64,000 nucleotides of DNA. Origin: Ilumatobacteraceae bacterium (lineage in GTDB: Bacteria; Actinomycetota; Acidimicrobiia; Acidimicrobiales; Ilumatobacteraceae). The notes beneath the pieces were generated by a model. It was not told the origin of the DNA and searched no databases. It saw only the letters and a list, made by a program, of their open reading frames with translations. Each line of letters opens with the position of its first letter. The first letter of the stretch is position 1. The stretch spans positions 1 through 64,000 of the forward strand of contig JABSQH010000029.1 in NCBI GenBank assembly GCA_013213745.1. The letters run 5' to 3'. The translations under genes and the position numbers were made by a program. Shown one piece after another: positions 26,120 through 35,074 of the stretch.

Positions 26120-27708
26120 ACCGACCGCCGGCGTGGTTGGTCGCGGCACTGGCTGCGGTCCCGACCACTGCGCTGGCGCTGTTCTATCTCTGGCCGCTGG
26201 GCACGCTGTTCACCGAGACGCTCGGGGCCGACGCCGTTGCCGACACACTGCGCCGCGCCACGACGCGTGAGGTTCTGTGGTTCACGTTTTGGCAGGCGGT
26301 GGCATCGACGGGCGCCACGCTCGTCGTCGGATTGATCCCGGCGTGGCTGGTTGCCCGTTACGAGTTCCGCGGACGGGGCTCACTGCTCGGAGCGGTGACC
26401 GCCGTGTTCGTGCTCCCGACCGTGGTGGTCGGCGGTGCGGTGCTCGCCGTGTTGCCGGCGTCGATCGAGCGCAGCACCTGCGCGATCATCGTCGCCCACG
26501 TGCTGTTCAACATCGCGGTGGTCGTCCGACTGGTCGGCGCGCTGTGGGAACGCCTCCCGACAGACCTCTCCGCCGCTGCAGCAACGCTGGGAGCCGGTCC
26601 GCTCGACACGATGCGTCATGTCACGCTTCCCCTGCTGCGGCCGGCGCTGCTGGCCACTGCCAGCGCGGTGTTCGTCCTCACGTTCACCTCGTTCGGCGTG
26701 ATCCGCGTCGTCGGAGCGCCCGGGACGCGAACGATCGAGGTCGAGGTGTGGCGCCGAGCAACGCAGCTCGGCGACATTCCCGGTGCATCGGCATTGACGA
26801 TCGTGCAGCTCCTCGTGCTGGGCCTCGTGCTCGCCGCGACCGGCCTCCTGCAGCGGCGCTGGACGACGTCGCTCGACCTCGCGCCGACGCACCGACGACG
26901 GCCGCGGACCCGCCGCGAGCGCAGCCTCGTGACCGCCATCGGCCTGACCACGGCAGCCGTGGTCATCGTTCCGATTGCGGCAATGGTCATCGCCTCGTTT
27001 TCGTCGCCCACCGGATGGACCACCGCTGGGTGGACCGACCTCGACGGTGGTGAGATCCGCCCCGGACTGCGCGTCGGCATCGACCCGGTTGCGGCAGTGA
27101 CCGCTTCGCTGCGGTTCGCCGCGTGGGCGACGCTGTTCGCCGTCCTGATCGGCGGTCTGGCCTCGCTGGCCATCACCGCCGCTCAACGTGCGGGGCGCCT
27201 CCTCGACATCGGTCTGACGCTGCCGATCGCCACCTCCGCGGTCACGATCGGACTCGGCCTGCTGATCACCTTCGACACACCGCCGGTCGACTGGCGCGCC
27301 GAGTGGTGGCTCGTCCCGGTCGGCCAGGCTCTCGTCGCGGTGCCGTTCGTCGTCCGGGCAATCGTGCCCTCACTGCGGGCGATCGATCCCCAGCTACGCG
27401 CTGCGGCCAGCACGCTCGGTGCGGCGCCGAGCCGCGCCTGGCGCGAGGTCGTCCTCCCGATGGCGTGGCGCCCACTCCTGGCGGCCGCGGGACTTGCTGG
27501 CGCGATCTCACTCGGCGAGTTCGGGGCCACCAGCATGTTGTCGCGGAGCGGCAACGAGACGCTGCCAATTGCGATCGAGCGTCTGCTCGGACGCACCGGC
27601 GCGACGCTCCAGGCACAGGGCTACGCGTTGGCCTCGATCCTCGCGCTGGTCACCGGCCTCCTGATGATCATCGCCGAGCGAGGTACCGGGCGGACCGGCG
27701 AGCGATGA
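26116..27708 (+). CDS. thiP: thiamine ABC transporter permease (ThiP-like)
   Basis: 530 residues, about twelve membrane helices in two homologous halves, the usual ThiP arrangement of a fused permease pair. Each half carries an EAA loop for ATPase contact: AAATLGAGPLDTMRHVTLPL in the first and AASTLGAAPSRAWREVVLPM in the second. The GTG start at 26116 overlaps the ThiB stop (GTGA). An AT-rich ribosome site is absent, so expression depends on translational coupling. The last codons overlap the ATP-binding subunit gene (ATGA). Confidence 0.92.
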   Translation: MNRPPAWLVAALAAVPTTALALFYLWPLGTLFTETLGADAVADTLRRATTREVLWFTFWQAVASTGATLVVGLIPAWLVARYEFRGRGSLLGAVTAVFVLPTVVVGGAVLAVLPASIERSTCAIIVAHVLFNIAVVVRLVGALWERLPTDLSAAAATLGAGPLDTMRHVTLPLLRPALLATASAVFVLTFTSFGVIRVVGAPGTRTIEVEVWRRATQLGDIPGASALTIVQLLVLGLVLAATGLLQRRWTTSLDLAPTHRRRPRTRRERSLVTAIGLTTAAVVIVPIAAMVIASFSSPTGWTTAGWTDLDGGEIRPGLRVGIDPVAAVTASLRFAAWATLFAVLIGGLASLAITAAQRAGRLLDIGLTLPIATSAVTIGLGLLITFDTPPVDWRAEWWLVPVGQALVAVPFVVRAIVPSLRAIDPQLRAAASTLGAAPSRAWREVVLPMAWRPLLAAAGLAGAISLGEFGATSMLSRSGNETLPIAIERLLGRTGATLQAQGYALASILALVTGLLMIIAERGTGRTGER

Positions 27709-28379
27709 GTACTCGCGCCCACTCCATGCATGCCGACGACGTCGTCGTCCGCTTCGCAGACACCAACGTGCTCGATCGAGTGACCTTGCGAATCGACGCA
27801 GGTGTGATCGTCGCCCTCGTCGGCCCATCGGGAAGCGGCAAGAGCACACTGCTCCGAGTGATCGCCGGCATCATCGCTGCCGATGGCGGCCGCATCGCCA
27901 TCGACGACGTCGACGTCACCGAGCTGCCGACGCATCGGCGCGGCGTCGGGATGGTGTTCCAGGACAACCAGTTGTTTCCGCATCGCAGCGTGGTCGACAA
28001 CGCTGCGTTCGCACTGCAGATGCGCGGCATCCCCAAGCGAGAACGGCGAACGATTGCTGCGGAGTGGCTGGAGCGCGTCGGCCTGGCAGGATTCGGCGAC
28101 CGCCGTGTACAGGGATTGTCAGGCGGAGAAGCAAAACGCGTCGCCTTGGCCCGCACGCTCGCGGCTGAGCCCAAGGTGGTGCTGCTCGACGAGCCGCTCA
28201 CCGGGCTCGATCGCGATCTCCACGACCGATTAGCGGGTGACCTCGCTCAGCTCTTACGCGACACGTCGACGACGGCACTGCTCGTCACCCACGACCACAA
28301 CGAGGCGGCGGTCATCGCCGACCGAACGGTGGCCCTCGCCGACCTCCAAGCAACACGTTCATCGGGCGAGGCCCGGTAA
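27705..28379 (+). CDS. thiQ: thiamine ABC transporter ATP-binding protein (ThiQ-like)
   Basis: 224 residues with Walker A GPSGSGKST, Q-loop MVFQDNQLFPH, signature LSGGEAKRVALART, Walker B VVLLDEPLTGLD and switch histidine LLVTHDHNEA. It is the last gene of the riboswitch-thiamine kinase-thiB-thiP-thiQ operon. The gene set lacks thiamine biosynthesis enzymes, so locally the operon is for uptake and pyrophosphorylation of external thiamine. Confidence 0.93.
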   Translation: MSTRAHSMHADDVVVRFADTNVLDRVTLRIDAGVIVALVGPSGSGKSTLLRVIAGIIAADGGRIAIDDVDVTELPTHRRGVGMVFQDNQLFPHRSVVDNAAFALQMRGIPKRERRTIAAEWLERVGLAGFGDRRVQGLSGGEAKRVALARTLAAEPKVVLLDEPLTGLDRDLHDRLAGDLAQLLRDTSTTALLVTHDHNEAAVIADRTVALADLQATRSSGEAR

Positions 28380-28422
28380 CAGGCCCAAATTCGGGCCCGG
28401 GAATGAGCCACGAACAATCAGT

Positions 28423-28442
28423 AGACCTTTGGTCTTGTTTTT
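28423..28442 (+). terminator. Rho-independent terminator after the thiamine operon
   Basis: AGACC, loop TTT, GGTCT, then TGTTTTT. The 5-bp stem is short, but the T-run is striking in a GC-rich region. It lies 44 bases after the thiQ stop. Confidence 0.55.
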
Positions 28443-28502
28443 CGGCGCTGTTCAGGCGGTCCAAAACGGCGATCGGTCAGCGACGACGTCGACATCGACC
28501 TG

Positions 28503-28841
28503 TTGTCCTCCAACGCCAAGATCGAAATCGACGCCGACCTTGGTACGTCGGGCACCATCTTTGAACTCGACGTCGACACCGATTGGCTGCTCCCCCCTGG
28601 CACATACGTCGAGCCGACGATCGCCGGCGATGTCACGGTGGCGTACGACGAGTCGCAGCGGACGTTCCGGTCGGCGGACCTGCTCGATGGCTGGGCGATC
28701 TCCAGCCAGAGCGGCAGCGGCACCGACATCACCATGACGATCACCGATCAGTCGACGAGCGACACCGTGCGTATCACGGCGAAGATCGACGATGGCAAGG
28801 TCGACGTGGAAAACCGCACCCGGGTAGCGCTCGCCCGCTGA
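28503..28841 (+). CDS. orphan beta-rich protein or gene fragment
   Basis: The frame is open from a TAG at 28422 and has no ATG or GTG before the body; TTG 28503 (LSSNAKIEIDADLG) is only a nominal start without a ribosome site. The sequence has alternating hydrophobic strands (TIFELDVDTDWLL, GDVTVAYDES, DITMTITDQS) and ends KVDVENRTRVALAR, and looks like the C-terminal beta domain of a longer, perhaps cell-envelope, protein. It directly follows the thiamine operon terminator, so the N-terminal part was probably lost. I do not recognise the family. Confidence 0.4.
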   Translation: MSSNAKIEIDADLGTSGTIFELDVDTDWLLPPGTYVEPTIAGDVTVAYDESQRTFRSADLLDGWAISSQSGSGTDITMTITDQSTSDTVRITAKIDDGKVDVENRTRVALAR

Positions 28842-28855
28842 TGCGAGCACGCGTG

Positions 28856-28881
28856 CCGCCCGGCGGATTTCCGCTGGGCGG
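28856..28881. other. strong hairpin, terminator-like, without T-run
   Basis: CCGCCCGGCGGA pairs with TCCGCTGGGCGG around a TT loop: a twelve-pair stem with one G-T wobble. It begins 15 bases after the stop at 28841 and precedes the WXG-like gene, so it may end transcription or stabilise an mRNA 3' end. Confidence 0.45.
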
Positions 28882-28939
28882 TTCGGCGCGCCCATGTCGA
28901 TGTGTCCGAGCCCGCGATCGTCAACTCTGGAGATGCCCA

Positions 28940-29209
28940 TTGTCCACGTCCGCCCACGCCACCCGCCTCCGCCAGCGGGTCGACGACCTGCGCCGATTCG
29001 CTGAGCAACTCGATCACACGCCCGCCGCAGACGTCGATCGATTGGCCGGCGACGACACCTGGCGTGGGCGCCGGCCGGCACTGTGCCGATTCGTCCTGCG
29101 CATCAACCTTGCGCAACTACACGCGGCAGCCGACGACCTGCGATGGCAGGCGCTGCTACTGGAACAGCAAGCCGACCAACTCGACGCGCTCGCTGCGCTT
29201 GCCTCGTGA
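28940..29209 (+). CDS. WXG100-superfamily-like small helical protein
   Basis: 89 residues, predicted as two helices (about 3-27 and 46-84) joined by a turn containing WRG at 41-43. That size, the central W-x-G and the second helix pattern (FVLRINLAQLHAAADDLRWQ, then EQQADQLDAL) resemble WXG100 proteins, which are substrates or partners of type VII (ESX) secretion in actinobacteria. It starts at TTG with GGAG seven bases upstream. Its stop overlaps the start of a 549-residue gene (GTGA), so the two are translated together. No other ESX component is in the window. Confidence 0.6.
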   Translation: MSTSAHATRLRQRVDDLRRFAEQLDHTPAADVDRLAGDDTWRGRRPALCRFVLRINLAQLHAAADDLRWQALLLEQQADQLDALAALAS

Positions 29210-30855
29210 CGTGGTCGGCTCTGCTGGCGGGCTACGACCCGGTGGCGATCAGCCGCCTTCGTCGGACGGTGTTCAGCGCAGTCGATGCCCTCCATGCGCT
29301 GCGGTGCGACGACCCACTCGCGGAGCACGCCCGCTCCGCAGTCCGCCTGACCCAGCAGAATCTTCAGGACCATTGGTTGGCGTTGCTCGAAGAGATCATG
29401 CGCAGTGATGCGATGATTGCGTGGACCGCAGCAGCGAACGACCCGGCCCGCGCGGCGTCGGCATCACTACAGCGATGGATCGCCGATCGCGCCATCGGGC
29501 CGCCAGCCGGCCTGTTCGCACTGGCCGAGGACGCCGACCTGCTCAGCCTCCTTGCGGCGATCGACTTTCCCCTCGACTCGCAGGGCCGGTTCGACGCTGC
29601 TGCGATCGCCGTCGACCAAGCGCTCGTCGACGAGATCGGCTTCCGCGCCACGGACCCTCGCTTCGCCGGCGAGTTGGCCGACATGGCGCTCACCAACGCC
29701 ACATCGGTTGCCGCGCTCGCAGCCGTGCTCCCCGATACGGCGCTGACAACGATCGCTGCACGCCTCTTGACCAACGTGTCGTGGGTCGACGACGCGCCCA
29801 CGGCGGCCAGCGCCCACGGTGCGAGCGCCGTGGTCGGGCAACTGGCCGCCGACGACCCGGCGTCGCTGCTGTCGGTGCTCACCGATCGCAACATCCTGAC
29901 GACCCTCGGCACATGGCCGATGCTCGACCAGGAGATCGTCGCTGGCGCGATCGGCAGAGCGTTGCATGACACCGTGATCGCCGAACCCGGGCTCTTCGAT
30001 CGGGGCCTCGACGCAATCGCAGCGATCGCCGCGCTGGCCCCGACGACGTTCGACGACGGGATGCTGCCGGGCCTGGCGACCGGCATCGCCGCTGCGCTAC
30101 CTGCGTACCTCCCCGCCATCGGGCCAGCAATCAGAAACGAAGGCCCTGAACCGGTGCGCGTGCTCGGCACGGATGGACCGCGGACGCTGGCAACCTACGA
30201 CGAGCTTCGCGAATTGGTCGGTGCGCTCGGGCGCGACGACGAAGCACTGGTGATCGTGGCTACCAGCCTCGCCGCCTACACGACCGACGTGGTCCACGAG
30301 GTGGGACCCGATCTCGCAACGGCCCCGGGGGTCGAATACCCGGCGCAAGTTGCCGACCTGGTGCGCGACGCGCTCGACGACGAGCACCGTGAGGCGACAG
30401 CAGCCGCGGCCGCCTCGATCGCCGCTCAGCAACGGCGCAGCTCCCTGCTCGGCACCGCAGCGAACGTCTTCATCGACGCCACCCGGGTCTCGCGCGTGCT
30501 GCGCACGGCCACCTCGATCGGGCTCGGGCTGACCGAGTCCACGACACCGAGCAGCGCCGCCGCGCGCCCCGATCGATCGGTCACTGCCGAGATCTACGAC
30601 ACCATCACCGTCGAGGCGCTCCGGGTGGCGGCAGCTGCCGAGCAGCTCGAGCTCGACCCGACCGACCGCGAGGCGCTCGGCGCCGCCATTGCACTGGTCG
30701 ACGCCGCCGGCGACGACCTGGGGGTTCGTCGGCGGGCGATCATCGATGCCGAGTACGTCGCACTCCACGTTCCTGCTGTGGCTGCGTTCCTGAATGCCGC
30801 CCGCCAGCGCAGCGGCGTCGACGAGCTCCGCGAAGACCGTCGGCCCGACGACTGA
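29206..30855 (+). CDS. large alanine-rich helical protein coupled to the WXG-like gene
   Basis: 549 residues, almost entirely helical, with no signal peptide. Recognisable segments include SLLSVLTDRNILTTLGTWP followed by a glycine/alanine-rich middle, a repeated motif of the type LATYDELRELVGALGRDDEAL, and a C-terminal coiled region (AEIYDTITVEALRVAAAAEQ). The layout, a big helical protein directly behind a WXG protein, resembles actinobacterial DUF6571-like proteins; I make that comparison from memory and with caution. Function unknown; a type VII-exported effector or chaperone-bound partner is a reasonable guess. GTGA overlap with the upstream gene. Confidence 0.6.
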   Translation: MTWSALLAGYDPVAISRLRRTVFSAVDALHALRCDDPLAEHARSAVRLTQQNLQDHWLALLEEIMRSDAMIAWTAAANDPARAASASLQRWIADRAIGPPAGLFALAEDADLLSLLAAIDFPLDSQGRFDAAAIAVDQALVDEIGFRATDPRFAGELADMALTNATSVAALAAVLPDTALTTIAARLLTNVSWVDDAPTAASAHGASAVVGQLAADDPASLLSVLTDRNILTTLGTWPMLDQEIVAGAIGRALHDTVIAEPGLFDRGLDAIAAIAALAPTTFDDGMLPGLATGIAAALPAYLPAIGPAIRNEGPEPVRVLGTDGPRTLATYDELRELVGALGRDDEALVIVATSLAAYTTDVVHEVGPDLATAPGVEYPAQVADLVRDALDDEHREATAAAAASIAAQQRRSSLLGTAANVFIDATRVSRVLRTATSIGLGLTESTTPSSAAARPDRSVTAEIYDTITVEALRVAAAAEQLELDPTDREALGAAIALVDAAGDDLGVRRRAIIDAEYVALHVPAVAAFLNAARQRSGVDELREDRRPDD

Positions 30856-30885
30856 CCACCGATCCAGCCGCCAACGACAACGGGC

Positions 30886-31539
30886 TCAGAACACGTCGGC
30901 AGGACCCAGGCCGTCGATCTCGCCGCGACCGGTCAGCCATGCGAGACGCTCCGGCGGCGGCGCCTGTCGGGCGGCCGCTGGTATCGCCGTCATGCCCATC
31001 GGTTGCCGCGCCTTCCACAGCATCTCCAGCCGCGCCAGTTCCAGACGGATGTACAGCGAAGGCAAGTCGTCGAACCCGAATCCGATGTCGAGGTCGACGT
31101 GGTGCAACAACACCTCGCGCGACCGCAGAAACGGCAGATCGCGCAACGAAACCTCGGCGCCGTGGGACAGACGCCCACGCCCCTCCCACGACGACGCCGC
31201 CCACATCGACTCGAGGTGCCACACCGATCGCCGCAGCGCATCGATGTGTTCCTCGGCCGATCGACCGGCCGCCTCCTCGATCTCCACGGTGCGTTGATCG
31301 AGGCCTCCGGGGTACTGGTCTCCGACCTCGCCGCGCGCCGCCGCAACAAAGAGACGGGCATGACCGTCGCCGGAGTTGGTGATGTGCGCAAGTACATGGC
31401 CGACAGACCACTCCGGCAGCGCTGACGTTGCGCGCACCTCGAGATCATCGCGCTGCGCATCGAGCGCTGCGAGCAGCTGCTGGTGAGCACCGGCTGCCAG
31501 CTCCACGTCACGGTCGAGATCGCGTCCGTCGGCGGGCAT
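30886..31539 (-). CDS. DinB-fold, mycothiol-dependent maleylpyruvate isomerase-like protein
   Basis: 217 residues. LPEWSVGHVLAHITNSGDGH and LRDLPFLRSREVLLHHVDLD are the metal-binding helices of the MDMPI N-terminal (DinB-like) domain; the three histidines of the usual site are HVLAH, and HHVD. Family members are metal-dependent transferases or isomerases using mycothiol, the actinobacterial thiol, often in aromatic degradation or detoxification. No neighbour points to a substrate. The gene is divergent from gnd, whose start lies 79 bases away. Confidence 0.83.
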   Translation of the reverse strand: MPADGRDLDRDVELAAGAHQQLLAALDAQRDDLEVRATSALPEWSVGHVLAHITNSGDGHARLFVAAARGEVGDQYPGGLDQRTVEIEEAAGRSAEEHIDALRRSVWHLESMWAASSWEGRGRLSHGAEVSLRDLPFLRSREVLLHHVDLDIGFGFDDLPSLYIRLELARLEMLWKARQPMGMTAIPAAARQAPPPERLAWLTGRGEIDGLGPADVF

Positions 31540-31617
31540 CGCGGAAGCGTAACGGCGGGCGCTCACCGGGCAAGATGACCACTGAAAGCAGAAGCGGAAC
31601 GTGGCAGGCTGTGCGCC

Positions 31618-32631
31618 ATGCAACTGGGAATGGTCGGACTGGGTCGAATGGGCGCCAACATGGTGCGCCGCCTCCACGCGGATGGACATGACTGCGTCGC
31701 GTACGACGTCGCTGAGGCGCCGATCGCCGAACTCGAATCCGAGGGTGTCACCGGCGCCCGCACGCTCGAAGAGCTCGTCGAGAAACTCGATGCGCCGCGG
31801 TCGATCTGGCTGATGGTGCCGGCGGCCCTCGTCGGCGCCACTCTCGAACAATTGGTGCCCCTGCTCGATGCCGACGACACCGTGATCGACGGCGGCAACT
31901 CGTGGTATCACCACGACGTCGACCGTGCCGCCGACCTGGCGCCGAAGGGCATCCACTACGTCGATGTCGGCACCAGTGGCGGCGTCTGGGGACTCGAGCG
32001 CGGATATTCGCTGATGATCGGTGGCGACGACACGGCGATCGACCGCCTCGCCCCGGTGTTCGACTCGCTGGCGCCCGGTTTCGAGGCGGCGCCACGCACG
32101 CCCGGCCGCTCGGGCGACCTCGCGCCCGAAGAGCGAGGATGGTTGCACTGCGGGCCGACCGGCGCCGGTCACTTCGTCAAAATGGTCCACAACGGTGTCG
32201 AGTACGGGATGATGGCGGCGATCGCCGAGGGCCTCAACGTGATCGCCAACGCCGACGTCGGCTCGGCGACGCACGAAGTCGACGCTGAAACCGCACCGCT
32301 GGAGTCGCCGGAGTACTACCAGTTCGACATCGACCTCGCGAAGGTGGCGGAGGTGTGGCGCCGCGGAGCGGTGATCAGCAGCTGGCTCGTGGATCTCACC
32401 GCAGAGGCGCTCGTCGCCGACCCCAATCTCGACACGTACGCCGGCCGCGTCAGCGACTCGGGGGAAGGTCGCTGGACGGTCAATGCCGCCGTCGACGAGG
32501 GGGTTCCCGTCCCTGTACTCGCAACGGCGTTGTTCCAACGGTTCTCGTCGCGCGGACACGCCGACACCGCCGACAAGCTCCTCTCGGCCATGCGCCAGAT
32601 GTTCGGCGGCCACCACGAGAAGCCGGAGTGA
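31618..32631 (+). CDS. gnd: 6-phosphogluconate dehydrogenase, decarboxylating (short Gnd type)
   Basis: 337 residues, the shorter bacterial Gnd/YqeC class rather than the 470-residue form. NAD(P) motif GLGRMGANM at the N-terminus; catalytic segments IDGGNSWYHHD and GPTGAGHFVKMVHNGVEYGM (lysine in FVKM, asparagine in HNG). It oxidises 6-phosphogluconate to ribulose 5-phosphate and CO2. CAGGCT ends seven bases before the ATG (leaderless). zwf follows immediately, so two oxidative pentose-phosphate enzymes are co-transcribed; the lactonase is not nearby. Confidence 0.93.
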   Translation: MQLGMVGLGRMGANMVRRLHADGHDCVAYDVAEAPIAELESEGVTGARTLEELVEKLDAPRSIWLMVPAALVGATLEQLVPLLDADDTVIDGGNSWYHHDVDRAADLAPKGIHYVDVGTSGGVWGLERGYSLMIGGDDTAIDRLAPVFDSLAPGFEAAPRTPGRSGDLAPEERGWLHCGPTGAGHFVKMVHNGVEYGMMAAIAEGLNVIANADVGSATHEVDAETAPLESPEYYQFDIDLAKVAEVWRRGAVISSWLVDLTAEALVADPNLDTYAGRVSDSGEGRWTVNAAVDEGVPVPVLATALFQRFSSRGHADTADKLLSAMRQMFGGHHEKPE

Positions 32632-32636
32632 CCGAG

Positions 32637-34115
32637 ATGACCGACACCAGCAGCGCGCCGCCGACCGGAGCCACGACCGAGGCCGAAATGCCGCGAGTCG
32701 ACACCGCCAAGATCCAGACCAGCCAACCAGTCGCCGATGCGCTCGTGCTCTTCGGAGCAACGGGTGACCTCGCCAAACGCAAGCTGTTCCCGTCGTTGTA
32801 TCGCCTCGAGCGTTCCGGCACCTTGCACGTCCCGGTCATCGGTGTCGCCCGGAGCGACTGGACTGACGACGACTTTCGCGACCATGCCAAAGAATCGATC
32901 GAGGAACACATCCCTGATGCCGACCCGGTCGTGATCGCCTCGCTGCTGCAGCGACTCGACCTGATCCAGGGCGACTACGCCGCCGAAACGACCTGGAACG
33001 GGCTCCGCACGAAGCTCGACGAACACAACTCGACGGTCGCCGTGTTCTACATGGCGATTCCGCCATCGATGTTCCCGACCGTCGCTCAGAAACTCGAGTC
33101 GGTTGGCCTCCACAATCGCGGCCGGATCGTCATCGAGAAGCCCTTCGGCCGAGATCTCAACTCGGCGATCGAACTGAACAAGACACTGCACTCGATCTTC
33201 GCCGAGGATCACATTTTCCGCATCGACCACTACCTCGGGAAAGAGGCCGTGGAGGACCTGCTGGTGTTCCGCTTCGCCAACACGCTGCTCGAGCCGGTGT
33301 GGAACCGCAACTACGTGCGCAGCGTCCAGGTGACGATGTCCGAGACGATCGGTGTCGAGGGTCGGGGCTCGTTCTACGACTCGGTCGGCGCGATCCGCGA
33401 CATCTTCCAGAATCATCTCCTGCAGGTGGTGGCGCTCCTCGCGATGGAACCTCCGGCAGGCGCCGACCCTGGCTTCCTGCAGGACGAGAAAGCCAAGGTC
33501 ATTGCGGCGATGCGTCCGATCGAACCGGCAGGGTTGGTGCGCGGGCAGTACGTCGGGTACCGCGAGGAACCTGGGGTCGAGCCGGAGTCGAACATCGAGA
33601 CGTTCGCGGCCGCCCGCCTCGAGATCGACTCGTGGCGCTGGGCGGGAGTCCCGTGGTACGTCCGCTTCGGCAAGGCACTCGCGCAACGAGCCACCGAAGC
33701 GGTCATCGAATTGCGCAGCCCGCCGCGGATGCTGTTCGACGAGGAGGGCGGACCGGTGCCAGACCGCAACCTCATCCGCCTCCGACTCGGCGAGAACGAC
33801 GGTGTGACGTTCGTGATGCAAGCCAAGACACCCGGCCCGCATCTCGACTCGACCGGGGTCGACGTCGACGTCGACTTCGCCGCCGCCCTCGGCGAGCGCC
33901 AAGACGCCTACGAGCGATTGATCGGCGACGCGCTCCTCGGCTCGCTGCGGCGGTTCGCTCGCCAGGACATCGTCGAGGGGACCTGGAAGGTGGTCCAACC
34001 AGCGCTCGACCATCCCGGGCCGGTCGTGCCCTACTTCCGCGGTTCATGGGGCCCCTCCGAGGCCGATCACCTCCTCCTCAACGACGACCACTGGTACGCG
34101 CCGAGCCCACTGTGA
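32637..34115 (+). CDS. zwf: glucose-6-phosphate 1-dehydrogenase
   Basis: 492 residues. NADP motif FGATGDLAKRKLFPSLY, substrate motif RIDHYLGKEAV with the catalytic histidine-aspartate region, and IVIEKPFGRDL are all intact. It oxidises glucose 6-phosphate to 6-phosphogluconolactone with NADP. The ATG at 32637 has GGAG nine bases upstream, lying inside the end of gnd. An in-frame GTG at 32628 would overlap the gnd stop (GTGA) and is an equally plausible coupled start, adding three residues. Confidence 0.95.
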   Translation: MTDTSSAPPTGATTEAEMPRVDTAKIQTSQPVADALVLFGATGDLAKRKLFPSLYRLERSGTLHVPVIGVARSDWTDDDFRDHAKESIEEHIPDADPVVIASLLQRLDLIQGDYAAETTWNGLRTKLDEHNSTVAVFYMAIPPSMFPTVAQKLESVGLHNRGRIVIEKPFGRDLNSAIELNKTLHSIFAEDHIFRIDHYLGKEAVEDLLVFRFANTLLEPVWNRNYVRSVQVTMSETIGVEGRGSFYDSVGAIRDIFQNHLLQVVALLAMEPPAGADPGFLQDEKAKVIAAMRPIEPAGLVRGQYVGYREEPGVEPESNIETFAAARLEIDSWRWAGVPWYVRFGKALAQRATEAVIELRSPPRMLFDEEGGPVPDRNLIRLRLGENDGVTFVMQAKTPGPHLDSTGVDVDVDFAAALGERQDAYERLIGDALLGSLRRFARQDIVEGTWKVVQPALDHPGPVVPYFRGSWGPSEADHLLLNDDHWYAPSPL

Positions 34116-34157
34116 CCGTGCTGTGGTGATGCCGACGTCAGCGCTGGACCGGCGCTG

Positions 34158-35048
34158 ATGTGGGTACCGATCACACTTGCGGCGGCGACGTTCCAGATTC
34201 TGCGCACCTCGCAGCAGCATCGCCTCCGCAACACGCTGTCAACGGCAGCCGCCACCTACGTACGATTCCTGTACGGCGCGCCGTTCGCCGTCGTGATTGC
34301 CCTCGTCGTGTTCGGCGCGCTGGGTCGCCCTCTGCCAACGGTGCCGTGGAGCTTCTGGTTGGTGATCTCCGTCGCCGGCGTGGCCCAGATCGTCGGCACC
34401 GTCGCACTCCTTGCATCGTTCAAGGTCCGCGACTTCGCGGTGGGCACGGTGTACTCGAAGTCCGAGGTGCTCATCGTTGCCGCCCTCGGCGGCCTGGGCG
34501 TGGGAGCGGCGCTGGCAGCGTGGGGCTGGGTGGGTGCGGTGCTGGTGACGATCGGTGTCGTCCTGCTGGCGTCGGAGGGCGACGTTCGGGCACTCGCCCG
34601 ACGAGCCGGTGATCCTGCCGCGCTACTGGGCATCGCTGCAGGGGGGTTGTTCGGAATCGCCGCAATCGGTATCGGCAACGCCGCCGACCGACTCGGCGGG
34701 GCGCCATCGTTCGATCGCGCCGTGATCGCGCTGACTGCGTTGCTGATCGTGCAGTCATTGCTCAACACGATGTGGTTCTTCGTCGTCGATCGAACCGAGA
34801 TCGCCGCCGTCGCCCGAGCGTGGCGGCCCTCGATCGTCATCGGCGTGCTCAGCATGGTCGGGTCGCTCAGCTGGGCGTGGGCGTTCACGCTGACTGGCGC
34901 GGCCAAGGTGCGGACACTGGGACAAGTCGAGTTGGTCATCGCCTTTGCGATCGCCCATTTCGTTCTGCGTGAACGTCACACGAGAGTTGAGTACATCGCC
35001 AGCGGCCTCGTCCTGGTCGGTGCGATCATCGTTGCCGCGTTCGGCTGA
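34158..35048 (+). CDS. EamA/DMT-superfamily transporter
   Basis: 296 residues, ten hydrophobic helices, two EamA-like halves with conserved YVRFLYGAPFAVVIALV, VGTVYSKSEVLIVA and AKVRTLGQVELVIAFAIAHF blocks; the last is typical for the final EamA helix pair. Drug/metabolite transporters of this kind export or import small organic molecules; the substrate is unknown. The ATG lies 42 bases downstream of the zwf stop. Confidence 0.87.
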   Translation: MWVPITLAAATFQILRTSQQHRLRNTLSTAAATYVRFLYGAPFAVVIALVVFGALGRPLPTVPWSFWLVISVAGVAQIVGTVALLASFKVRDFAVGTVYSKSEVLIVAALGGLGVGAALAAWGWVGAVLVTIGVVLLASEGDVRALARRAGDPAALLGIAAGGLFGIAAIGIGNAADRLGGAPSFDRAVIALTALLIVQSLLNTMWFFVVDRTEIAAVARAWRPSIVIGVLSMVGSLSWAWAFTLTGAAKVRTLGQVELVIAFAIAHFVLRERHTRVEYIASGLVLVGAIIVAAFG

Positions 35049-35074
35049 CGACCCACGGAGTACGGCCCTGGCCG

